The notes under the pieces: generated by a model | Databases searched by the model: none | What the model saw: only the letters and a program-made list of their open reading frames with translations | What the model was told of the DNA's origin: nothing | DNA from: DASZHJ01 sp035263705 | GTDB lineage: Bacteria; Pseudomonadota; Alphaproteobacteria; ATCC43930; CGMCC-115725 | DNA length: 22,417 nt | Reading direction: 5' to 3' | NCBI GenBank assembly: GCA_035263705.1 | Contig: DATFRA010000209.1 | Span: 1 to 22,417, forward strand | Part shown: positions 14,160-21,271 of the stretch, piece after piece | How the letters are laid out: each line of letters starts with the position of its first letter | Position numbering within the stretch: position 1 is the first letter of the stretch | Made by a program: the position numbers and the translations under genes

Positions 14160-15896
14160 ATGACCGGACGTGTAGCGGTGTTTGCAGTTGCGGCGGTATT
14201 GGCGGCGTGCGGGCAGGCGCCGTCCCAGGGCGCCACGACGGCGCGCGCGGCGCCGCCGGCGATCGATGACCCGATCGCGACCGAGAGCGCGCTCGGCAGC
14301 TATCTCGCGGGCAGCCTGGCCCAACAGGAGCATGCCTATGGCGCCGCCGCAGAGTACCTCGAGCGCGCGCTCAAGCACGATCCGGACAATGCCGACCTGC
14401 TGCGCAGGGCGTTTCTGTTGCGACTGAGCGGAGGCGACGACGCGCGTGCGGTCGCGCTGGCCAAGCGCGTCGTCGCGGCCGATCCGCACGCGGGCCTCGC
14501 CGCGCTGGTGCTCCTGGTCGAGCAGGTGAAGGAGGGAGACGATGCCGGTGCGGCGCGCGCGGCCGATAGCCTTCCGGTCGATGGTCTCCTGCGCTTCTCC
14601 GCTCCGCTGGTGACCGCCTGGCTCAAGGCGGGTCAGCACGATCAGAAGGCGGCGTTGGCAGCGCTTGACCAATACGACAAGATGCGCGGCTTCGAGCAGC
14701 TCAAGGAGTTCCATCTCGCGCTGATCGACGACTATCTGGGCGACGTCGATGGCGCGAACCAGACCTACAAGAAGATTCTCTCGGCCAGCGAGCGCTTGAA
14801 TTGGCGCATGGCGGACATCGCGGGCCGCTTCCTGGAGCGCCACGGGCGGGCGCCGGAAGCCAAGGAGCTCTACGAGCGATTTCTGCGCGACAACCGTGAC
14901 AATGGCGATCTGGTTCACCCGAGCCTCGCGCGCATCGCGGCTGGACAGAGTGCCCCGGCTGTGGTGCAAGGCGTGAAGGACGGCGTGGCGGAGGCCTTGT
15001 TCGACCTGGCGAGCGTGCTCAATCAGCGCGACACGCAGGACTTGGCGCTGATCTATGCCCGGCTCACCCTCGAGCTCTCGCCCAAATACGTCCTGGGGCA
15101 GTTGCTGGTCGCGGAGATCGCGGAATCCGAGCAGCGGCTACCAGAGGCGCTCGCGCTCTATCGCTCGGTGGATCCGGCCTCGCCGCTGAGCTGGAGCGCG
15201 CGGATGCGCGCTGCAGAGTCGTTGGACCAGCTGGAGCGCACCGACGAGGCGGTGGCGGCGCTCCAGCAGATGGCGACGGAGCGGCCGGACTCGGCACAGC
15301 CGCTGATCGAACTCGGCGACATACTGCGCGGTCGCAACCGGTTCCCCGAGGCGGTTGCCGCCTACGACAGCGCCGTCGCGCGCATCGAGCCCGCTGAGGG
15401 CCGCGCCTGGAGCCTGTTCTATAGCCGCGGCATCTCGCTCGAGCGTTCGGGACAGTGGCCCCGCGCCGAGGCCGACTTTCTGCGCGCCCTGGAGCTGCAG
15501 AAGGACCAGCCGCTGGTGCTCAACTATCTCGGCTATTCCTGGGTCGAGAAGCGGGAGCACCTGGACCAGGCGCTCAAGATGATCGAGCGCGCGGTCGAGC
15601 TCAGGCCAAACGACGGCTACATCGTGGATAGCCTCGGCTGGGCGCATTTCCAGCTCGGCGACTATCCGCGCGCGACGCGTTATCTCGAGCGCGCCATCGA
15701 GCTGCTGCCGGAGGACCCGACGATCAACGACCATCTCGGCGACGCCTATTGGCGGTCCGGCCGGCTCGCGGAAGCCCGCTACCAGTGGCATCGCGCGCTG
15801 CAATTCCAGCCCGAGGCCGACGAGGTCAAGACGATCGACGCGAAGCTCGACAAGGGCTTGGCGGCGCCGCCAGCGACGGGCTCGCGCGGCGGCTGA
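14160..15896 (+). CDS. TPR-repeat lipoprotein
   Basis: The 578-residue product begins with a lipoprotein signal peptide, MTGRVAVFAVAAVLAAC, with lipobox LAAC and lipidated Cys17, followed by an Ala-rich linker. It should therefore be anchored to a membrane on the periplasmic side. The rest is a chain of TPR-type helix pairs; clear units are at about 48-80 (AAEYLERALKHDPDNADLL), and near the C-terminus from about 420 to 560 (PLVLNYLGYSWVEKREHLDQ, GYIVDSLGWAHFQLGDYPRA, INDHLGDAYWRSGRLAEARY). The start is ATG 14160 with AGGG upstream; ATG 14142 would add six residues. The function is protein-protein interaction, partner unknown. It sits between ETF-QO and ispE in the same direction. Confidence 0.85.
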   Translation: MTGRVAVFAVAAVLAACGQAPSQGATTARAAPPAIDDPIATESALGSYLAGSLAQQEHAYGAAAEYLERALKHDPDNADLLRRAFLLRLSGGDDARAVALAKRVVAADPHAGLAALVLLVEQVKEGDDAGAARAADSLPVDGLLRFSAPLVTAWLKAGQHDQKAALAALDQYDKMRGFEQLKEFHLALIDDYLGDVDGANQTYKKILSASERLNWRMADIAGRFLERHGRAPEAKELYERFLRDNRDNGDLVHPSLARIAAGQSAPAVVQGVKDGVAEALFDLASVLNQRDTQDLALIYARLTLELSPKYVLGQLLVAEIAESEQRLPEALALYRSVDPASPLSWSARMRAAESLDQLERTDEAVAALQQMATERPDSAQPLIELGDILRGRNRFPEAVAAYDSAVARIEPAEGRAWSLFYSRGISLERSGQWPRAEADFLRALELQKDQPLVLNYLGYSWVEKREHLDQALKMIERAVELRPNDGYIVDSLGWAHFQLGDYPRATRYLERAIELLPEDPTINDHLGDAYWRSGRLAEARYQWHRALQFQPEADEVKTIDAKLDKGLAAPPATGSRGG

Positions 15897-15900
15897 GCCC

Positions 15901-15947
15901 CTAGAGCATTTTCCGCCGAAGGGGATGCTGGTTCGGCACAGAAATGC
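15901..15947. repeat. Extragenic palindromic repeat overlapping the ispE start
   Basis: The element starts CTAGAGCATTTTCCGCCGAA and can fold. GCATTT (15906-15911) pairs with AAATGC (15942-15947), and GCCGAA (15915-15920) pairs with TTCGGC (15932-15937), around an 11-nt loop. From memory, its opening and the central GGTTCGGC-like part resemble a repeat common in alphaproteobacterial genomes (TAGAGCATTTTCCG...GGTTCG...AAAATGCG). Only one copy is in the window. Its right arm supplies the ATG usually read as the ispE start. Confidence 0.55.
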
Positions 15948-16825
15948 GACCAAACCAAGAATCGGTGACGCTGGTCCGGCGCGCGGCACCCGCGAAGCTC
16001 AATCTCTATCTGCACGTGTTGGGGCGCCGCGACGATGGCTATCACCTGCTCGATAGCCTGGTGGCCTTCGCGGACATCTCCGATGTCGTGACGGCGCGGC
16101 CGGCCGAGACGCTCTCGCTCGAGGTCACCGGGCCGTTCGCAGGCGCGCTACAGGACGATCTCTCGGGGAATCTGGTCTGGCGCGCGGCGCGAGCGCTGGC
16201 GGAGCGCGCCGGGATCGAGGCCAAGGCCGCGCTCACGCTCGAAAAGAACCTGCCGGTCGCCTCGGGCATCGGCGGCGGCTCCAGCGACGCGGCGGCGGCG
16301 CTCAGGGCGCTGGGCGAACTCTGGCGGCTCGACCTCGGCGAGCGCAAATTTGAGGGTCTGGCGCAGAGCCTGGGCGCCGACGTGCCCGTCTGCCTCTTCG
16401 GAGAGACTGCGTGGCTCGGCGGGATCGGCGAGCGCGTGGCGCCAGCGTCGCCCCTGCCGCCTTGCTCGGTGGTCCTGGTCAATCCCGGCATCAGCCTCTC
16501 GACGCCGGCGGTCTTCAAGCGGCGTGCCGGCGCTTTCTCCGAGTCCGGCCGCTTCGAGACGACGCCCGCCGACGTCAGGGCGCTCGCGCGGCTGCTGGAA
16601 ACCCGTCGGAACGACCTGACGTCGCAAGCGGTCGCGCTCGCACCCGAGATTTCCAGGCTGCTGCGCGCCCTCGAGGCCGAAGCGGGCGCTCTCATCGCGC
16701 GCATGAGCGGCAGCGGCGCCACGTGTTTCGCGCTCTTCGCCGATGCCGCCGCCGCTGAGGAAGCCGCAGGGCGCCTGCGCTTGGCGTACCGCGGCTGGTG
16801 GGTCGCGGCCGGGGCCTTGCTTTGA
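15944..16825 (+). CDS. ispE: 4-diphosphocytidyl-2-C-methyl-D-erythritol kinase
   Basis: The protein is a GHMP kinase that phosphorylates the 2-hydroxyl of CDP-methylerythritol in the non-mevalonate isoprenoid pathway. Motifs: APAKLNLYLHVLGRRDDGYH at 15-34 (substrate Lys18), the glycine-rich ATP loop PVASGIGGGSSDAAAAL at 104-120, the catalytic GADVPVCL (Asp146), and the C-terminal MSGSGATCFALF. Length (293) is normal. The start at 15944 falls inside a palindromic repeat and has no ribosome-binding site. GTG at 15965 would give MTLVRRAAPAKLN, closer to usual IspE N-termini, and is a serious alternative. The gene follows the TPR lipoprotein by 47 bp. Confidence 0.95.
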   Translation: MRPNQESVTLVRRAAPAKLNLYLHVLGRRDDGYHLLDSLVAFADISDVVTARPAETLSLEVTGPFAGALQDDLSGNLVWRAARALAERAGIEAKAALTLEKNLPVASGIGGGSSDAAAALRALGELWRLDLGERKFEGLAQSLGADVPVCLFGETAWLGGIGERVAPASPLPPCSVVLVNPGISLSTPAVFKRRAGAFSESGRFETTPADVRALARLLETRRNDLTSQAVALAPEISRLLRALEAEAGALIARMSGSGATCFALFADAAAAEEAAGRLRLAYRGWWVAAGALL

Positions 16826-16877
16826 GGGCGCGCGAGCCTGTCTGGTGGTCGACCGGACCTGATGATTAAATGCCGGC

Positions 16878-17306
16878 ATGACCGCTACCTCTGAAACCCG
16901 AGCGCACGCGCATCCGCTCTGGGATGCCGCGTCCGACTACATCCGGGTCGTGCTGCGCGACGTCGAGGTGGAGGCCCACGTGGGACTGCATCCTTGGGAG
17001 CGGCATCCGGAACGGCCGAGTCGCCTGCTGGTGACCGTTGAGATGTTCGCGCATCTTCCCGATCCCGCAGCCGCGGACAAGGAGCAACCCTTCATCGACT
17101 ACGATCGCGTTCGGAGCGGCCTCAAGGGCTGGTCCGCGCGCCCACACACGCCGCTCCTCGAGACGCTCGCCGAGGAAGTGGTGACGCTCTGCTTCGCTGA
17201 TGCCGCGGTCGAGGCGTGCCGAGTCTCCGTCGTGAAGCCGGATATCTTCAACGACGCCGCCGGTGCGGGCGTCGAGATCTATCGCGTACGGCCGCGGAGC
17301 GCCTGA
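16878..17306 (+). CDS. folB: Dihydroneopterin aldolase
   Basis: The 142-residue protein matches FolB, which converts dihydroneopterin to hydroxymethyl-dihydropterin and glycolaldehyde in folate synthesis. After an N-terminal extension of about 25 residues come VLRDVEVEAHVGLHPWERHP (Glu41 in the W-E pair), PFIDYDRVR (Tyr75), TPLLETLAEEVVTLCF (Glu95, pterin-binding) and VSVVKPDIF (Lys120, catalytic). The layout equals that of E. coli FolB, and length without the extension is typical. There is no clear ribosome-binding site before the ATG. The next gene begins 2-5 bp after the stop and encodes a pteridine-reductase-like SDR, giving a pterin-linked pair. Confidence 0.9.
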   Translation: MTATSETRAHAHPLWDAASDYIRVVLRDVEVEAHVGLHPWERHPERPSRLLVTVEMFAHLPDPAAADKEQPFIDYDRVRSGLKGWSARPHTPLLETLAEEVVTLCFADAAVEACRVSVVKPDIFNDAAGAGVEIYRVRPRSA

Positions 17307-17311
17307 GCGTG

Positions 17312-18073
17312 ATGGCTGGGCAGCGAACAGCGCTCATCACCGGCGCGGCCCGCCGGATCGGCGCCGCCATCGCCCGCGACCTCGCGAGAAGCGGCTGGCG
17401 CGTGGTGGTGCACTACAGTCGGTCGGAGGCTGACGCCAAGGCGCTTGCGAGCGAGATCGAGCGCGCGGGCGGTACCTGCTATCTCGTTCGCGCCGACCTG
17501 GCCTCCAGGGCCGATCTCGAGGCGATCTTCCCGCGGGCGCTCGAGAAGTTCGACCGCATCGACTGCCTCATCAACAACGCGGCCGCCTTCCAGTATGACA
17601 CCATCGAGACCCTGAGCTGGCCGTCCTGGGACGCCCACATCGTTACGAACCTCGCGGCGCCCGCGTTCCTCTGCCGCGATTTCGCACGGCAGGTGCCGAA
17701 GACCGGCGCGGGCGTGATCATCAACCTGATCGATCAGAAGGTGGCCAACCTCAATCCGGATTTCCTGTCCTACACCGTGAGCAAAGTAGGCCTGCGCGGG
17801 CTCACGGAGACGCTGGCACTGGCGCTGGCACCGCGGATCCGCGTCTGCGGCATCGCGCCGGGCGTCACGCTGATCAGCGGCAAGCAGACGCAGCAATCCT
17901 TCGAGAAGGCGTTCCGCGCAACGCCGCTCGGGCGCAGCAGCACCATTGAGGATATCGTCGGCGCGGTGCGCTTCATCCTGTCGACGCCGTCCATCACCGG
18001 ACAGGTGTTGACCCTTGATGGCGGCGAAAGCCTCGCAGGCCGTCCCCGCGACGTCGCATTCCAGACGAAGTAA
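17312..18073 (+). CDS. SDR oxidoreductase, FolM/pteridine-reductase-like
   Basis: The 253-residue protein has the SDR Rossmann fold with ITGAARRIGAAIA at 9-21, the G-x3-R-x-G form seen in pteridine reductases and FolM rather than the usual G-x3-G-x-G. NNAAAFQ lies at 88-94. The active site is Asp141 (INLIDQK), Tyr154 and Lys158 (SYTVSK). Having Asp instead of the common SDR Ser, 13 residues before Tyr, is the pteridine reductase triad. A dihydrobiopterin-, dihydromonapterin- or dihydrofolate-reducing role is therefore likely, supported by folB immediately upstream. The start is ATG 17312, but GTG 17309 is as likely since GGAG at 17296-17299 is better spaced for it. It ends 3 bp from the convergent Sel1-repeat gene. 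Confidence 0.88.
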   Translation: MAGQRTALITGAARRIGAAIARDLARSGWRVVVHYSRSEADAKALASEIERAGGTCYLVRADLASRADLEAIFPRALEKFDRIDCLINNAAAFQYDTIETLSWPSWDAHIVTNLAAPAFLCRDFARQVPKTGAGVIINLIDQKVANLNPDFLSYTVSKVGLRGLTETLALALAPRIRVCGIAPGVTLISGKQTQQSFEKAFRATPLGRSSTIEDIVGAVRFILSTPSITGQVLTLDGGESLAGRPRDVAFQTK

Positions 18074-18076
18074 GCC

Positions 18077-19993
18077 CTACGGCTTCTGCAGCCGCTCGAT
18101 CTCCGCCCTCAGGCGGAACAACAGCGCGCGGCTGGCGTCGCCGTCGACCTTGAGCTTGCGGTCGGCCTGGTACTGGCGGATCGCCTCGGATGTCCTGTCC
18201 GTGAGCACGCCGTTCGCGGGGCCGGGGTCGAAGCGCAGCCGGGCGAGATCACGCTGGATCTCCGCGACCTGAGCCTTGTCGATGGGCTGCGCGAGTGCGC
18301 TCGAGACCGGCGCCTCGCTTGGGATTGCGTCGGTACTTGGCGCCGCCGAGCCCGTGCTCGCGATCTGCGCGGGCACGCTCTGCGGCGCGGTGCCGGGGAT
18401 CGGTCGCTTCACGCCCTCGGCGAGCTTCATCGCGAGCGCGCGCGCCTGCCTCAGCTGCTGCGGCGTCATGGTCTCGGCGGCGCGTTTCATCTGGTCGCGC
18501 GCCTCGAGGTCGCCCGAAGCCGCGGCGATGTTGAACCACGCGTAGGCGTCGACATGCGATTGGTCGACGCCGCGGCCGTTGGCATAGAGCGCCGCCAGGT
18601 TGTATTGCGCGGTGACCACGCCCTGGTCGGCAGCGCGCCGGAACCAGCGAGCCGCTTCAGCGTAGTCCTGTGCGACCCCGGTGCCGTTGGCGTAGGCGAG
18701 GCCCAGATTGAGCTCGGCCGAGGGATGATTCTGCTCGGCGGCGCTGTGATACCAGATCACCGCGCGCACGGGATCCTTGGGCACGCCGAGGCCGTTGTCG
18801 TAGAGCGCGCCGAGGTTGTATTGCGCGTCAGGCAAGCCCTGCATCGCGGCCTTGAGGAAGAGCTCCGCCGCCTTCTTGTAGTCCTGCTTGACGCCGTTGC
18901 CGAAGGCATAGCGGACGCCGAGATTGTAGTCGTTGATCACCACCTCTGGCGGCTGGGGCGGCGGCTGGACGCGCGGGCCCACGCCGGGCGGCAGAGCCGC
19001 CGCCGTGGTTGCCGCCGGTGGCGGTGGTTGCGATGTCGGGGTTGCCGGGTTGGCTGCCGCCGCCGGTTGCTGCGATGCCGGGCTTGTAGGGCTCTGAGCG
19101 TCAGGAGCGGCGGGTGGCGAGGCTCCTGCTAGGCGCGGAGGCGGAGCTGCCGGTGCCGCGGCTGCCGGCGATTCCGGTGGTGGACCACCCGCGGTGGCAG
19201 CCGATGCGGGCGTCGGATTTGATGGCGGCGCTGCGGGAGTCGGCGCCGCTGCAGCCGGCTCGGGAGCGGGCGGCGGGCCTTGCGTCGGAGCGGGTCCGGG
19301 CGCAGCCGGGCTCGAGACCACGGCTGCCGCGGGCGGCGCAGCCGCGGTTATCGTGGAAGGCGCACCCACAGGCGTCGCGCCCGCGGCATTGGCGCCGTCC
19401 GGCTTGGCGGTCGATGCGGCGCTGCCCGATGGCGGCAAAGCGGCGGTCAGCGCGGGCTGAGTCGTTGGCGGCGCGCCGCCATAGCGGATGTAGAATGCGC
19501 CGGCGCCGAATGCCGCGACCACCGTAATCACCAGCAGCGCCAGCGCCAGCATGTGCCGCCGGCGCTGAGGTGGCGCAAGATAAAGCGTCGGCAACTGCTG
19601 GGCGCGTGCCTCTTCGTCCGGCTGCGCCGCGGTGAGCCGGATCTGTAGTGCCGGCTCTTCCGGTGGCGCGGGCTTCACCAGTGTCAGCGCCGAGGCCTGC
19701 GCTTGCCGCTCGCGCGAGCGCGCCCGGGCCGCCGAGAGGAGCATGGCTAGCGAGCGCGCCACCTCGGGATCGGGCTTCTCGAGATTAGGCAGCGGCGCGC
19801 CCTTCGTCCGTACCGCCGCGTCATTGGCGGCCTCGATGATCACTCGGCTCAGCCAGGCTTCGGGCTCGATCCCCGATGCCCGAGCCGCCGCTTCCGCGCC
19901 GCGGCGCAACTCCGGCGCAAGCTCGACCGCCTGCCACGCGCGCGCGGTGGCGAGCGCAGAGCGGCGGGGCCTGACCTCGGTCTCAGCCGTCAT
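18077..19993 (-). CDS. PodJ-like membrane protein with Sel1 repeats and peptidoglycan-binding tail
   Basis: The 638-residue product has five parts. First, a short charged N-terminal module (about 19-57, AWQAVELAPELRR...EAWLSRVI) is shared with the upstream ParB-like protein. Second, a linker leads to one transmembrane helix (about 149-169). Third comes a Pro/Ala-rich region of about 180 residues. Fourth, four Sel1-like repeats (about 355-498, with YNLGVRYAFGNGVKQDY and YNLGALYDNGLGVPKDP) follow. Fifth, a C-terminal peptidoglycan-binding-like domain (about 574-620, VAEIQRDLARLRFDPGPANG). The N-terminus should be cytoplasmic and the repeats periplasmic. This layout recalls Caulobacter PodJ, a polar organiser, although no long coiled coil is present. 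ATG 19993 is used; GTG 20011 would add six residues. Role at a pole or septum is inference. Confidence 0.75.
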   Translation of the reverse strand: MTAETEVRPRRSALATARAWQAVELAPELRRGAEAAARASGIEPEAWLSRVIIEAANDAAVRTKGAPLPNLEKPDPEVARSLAMLLSAARARSRERQAQASALTLVKPAPPEEPALQIRLTAAQPDEEARAQQLPTLYLAPPQRRRHMLALALLVITVVAAFGAGAFYIRYGGAPPTTQPALTAALPPSGSAASTAKPDGANAAGATPVGAPSTITAAAPPAAAVVSSPAAPGPAPTQGPPPAPEPAAAAPTPAAPPSNPTPASAATAGGPPPESPAAAAPAAPPPRLAGASPPAAPDAQSPTSPASQQPAAAANPATPTSQPPPPAATTAAALPPGVGPRVQPPPQPPEVVINDYNLGVRYAFGNGVKQDYKKAAELFLKAAMQGLPDAQYNLGALYDNGLGVPKDPVRAVIWYHSAAEQNHPSAELNLGLAYANGTGVAQDYAEAARWFRRAADQGVVTAQYNLAALYANGRGVDQSHVDAYAWFNIAAASGDLEARDQMKRAAETMTPQQLRQARALAMKLAEGVKRPIPGTAPQSVPAQIASTGSAAPSTDAIPSEAPVSSALAQPIDKAQVAEIQRDLARLRFDPGPANGVLTDRTSEAIRQYQADRKLKVDGDASRALLFRLRAEIERLQKP

Positions 19994-20055
19994 GGCAAGG
20001 CTAGATCCCACATAGTCTCAACGACGGTGCCGCCCACGAGTTTAGTCCCTCGCTC

Positions 20056-20099
20056 GCCCCTTCCGGGGCGTCGCGGTCGACCCCTTATAGGGCGACCGC
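20056..20099. repeat. Two adjacent inverted repeats between ParB-like and PodJ-like genes
   Basis: GCCCC-TTCC-GGGGC occupies 20056-20069. GCGGTCG (20073-20079) and CGACCGC (20093-20099) flank 13 bases that themselves contain CCC-TTATA-GGG. On the minus strand both lie after the ParB-like stop (20123) and before the PodJ-like start (19993). They could be transcription terminators or operators; neither is followed by a T-run on the minus strand, which weakens the terminator reading. Confidence 0.4.
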
Positions 20100-20122
20100 A
20101 CCGGCTTGCCAATCAGAGGCGC

Positions 20123-21238
20123 TCAGTTCGAGCCCCGGGGCGCGCCGTCGGCGGCTCCAATCAACTGCTCAGCCCTAGCTTCGGGGTCCGGTGCGCTGAG
20201 CAGCACGTAAGCCTGCGCCGGGGCCAATCGTCCGCTGTCGATGAGCTCCCGGACCCTCGAGGGCAGGCCCAGGAGGCGCAACGCGAGCGCGATATGCGAC
20301 CGCTCCCGTGCGACACGCTGGGCTAGCACACCGGCGCTCGCCCGGAATTCCGTCAGGAGCCTCAGATAGGCACGGGCCTCGTCGAGCGGCGAGAAATCGC
20401 CGCGGCCCAGGTTCTCAGCCAGCGACAACACCAGCGTCTCGGCATCGTCGGCTTCGACGATCACCGCGGGCAAGTCGGTGCGGCCCGCTCGCTCAGCCGC
20501 AAGCCGCCGGCGCTCTCCGGCCACCACCTCGTATTGATGCGCGGTCGCGTCGAGGCGCCGTACCAGGATGGGCTCTCGCACGCCCTGCGACGCCACCGAT
20601 TCCGCCAGGGCGAAGATCGCAGCATCGTTATCGCTGGCATGCCGCGCCCGGATGCGCGCCGGGCGGAGGTTCGCCAGGGCAACGGTCGTCACAGGCCCAG
20701 CCGGGAGCGACAGGGGCAGGGCCGCCTCTTGTGGCGCTCCCCGGATCGCCGAGCCCGAGGGAGCGCCGGGAGGGCTGGGCGTCGAGCGTGAGGCGAAAGC
20801 CGAAGTCTGAGCGGTCGCGGCCGGCGCCGCGGGGCCGGCCGCTACCGGCAAGCCTTGGATGCGGGTTGCAAGCCAGGCCGACAAGCCGCTATCCGCCAAC
20901 CGTTCCACCCCGAGGGAGATCCGCTGGGTGCCGTAGTCCCGCCTCGCGGCCATCGGCGGCGCCAACGACTCCACTGCAACGATGGGCTCCGGAACCGGTA
21001 GCTCCAGCGTGGTGGGCGGCTCCGATGGCGGCGGGGCTGGAGGCGGATCGACCGATGCGGAGGCCGGCGCCGTCGATTCCGATTCCGGCTGCTCGGCCGG
21101 CAAGCCTCCAAGCTCGCGGATGATGGCGGCGCGCACGGTCTCCGCGAACCAATCCTTGAGCGACACGCCCGCGGCCTCTGCCGCCGCCTCGGCAGCGCGC
21201 CGCGCGTCCGGCGAGACATCTCCTGGCTGCCAACTCAC
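20123..21238 (-). CDS. ParB/Spo0J-family protein with PodJ-like N-terminal module
   Basis: The 371-residue protein has an N-terminal module (2-40, SWQPGDVSPDARRAAEAAAE...) related to that of the neighbouring PodJ-like protein, then a long Pro/Ala-rich linker to about 180, then a ParB CTP-binding domain. ParB motifs are GVREPILVRR at 219-228, VAGERRRLAAERAG at 239-252 and LAENLGRGDFSPLDEA at 273-288, followed by the helix-turn-helix VLAQRVARERSHIALALRLL. It stops about 30 residues after the helix-turn-helix, so the rest of the linker and the C-terminal dimerisation domain of ordinary ParB are missing. The start is GTG 21238 because the conserved Trp-Gln follows directly. No parA is nearby and I see no parS-like site. 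It begins 33 bp after nrdJ and is probably co-transcribed. Confidence 0.82.
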   Translation of the reverse strand: MSWQPGDVSPDARRAAEAAAEAAGVSLKDWFAETVRAAIIRELGGLPAEQPESESTAPASASVDPPPAPPPSEPPTTLELPVPEPIVAVESLAPPMAARRDYGTQRISLGVERLADSGLSAWLATRIQGLPVAAGPAAPAATAQTSAFASRSTPSPPGAPSGSAIRGAPQEAALPLSLPAGPVTTVALANLRPARIRARHASDNDAAIFALAESVASQGVREPILVRRLDATAHQYEVVAGERRRLAAERAGRTDLPAVIVEADDAETLVLSLAENLGRGDFSPLDEARAYLRLLTEFRASAGVLAQRVARERSHIALALRLLGLPSRVRELIDSGRLAPAQAYVLLSAPDPEARAEQLIGAADGAPRGSN

Positions 21239-21271
21239 GGGTCTTGTCCCACGCGCCCGATCATTTCCGAA

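Noticed and set aside
19000..19450. Tandem DNA repeat in the Pro/Ala-rich part of the PodJ-like gene
   Set aside because: The bias is in amino-acid composition; I see no regular repeating unit at the DNA level.
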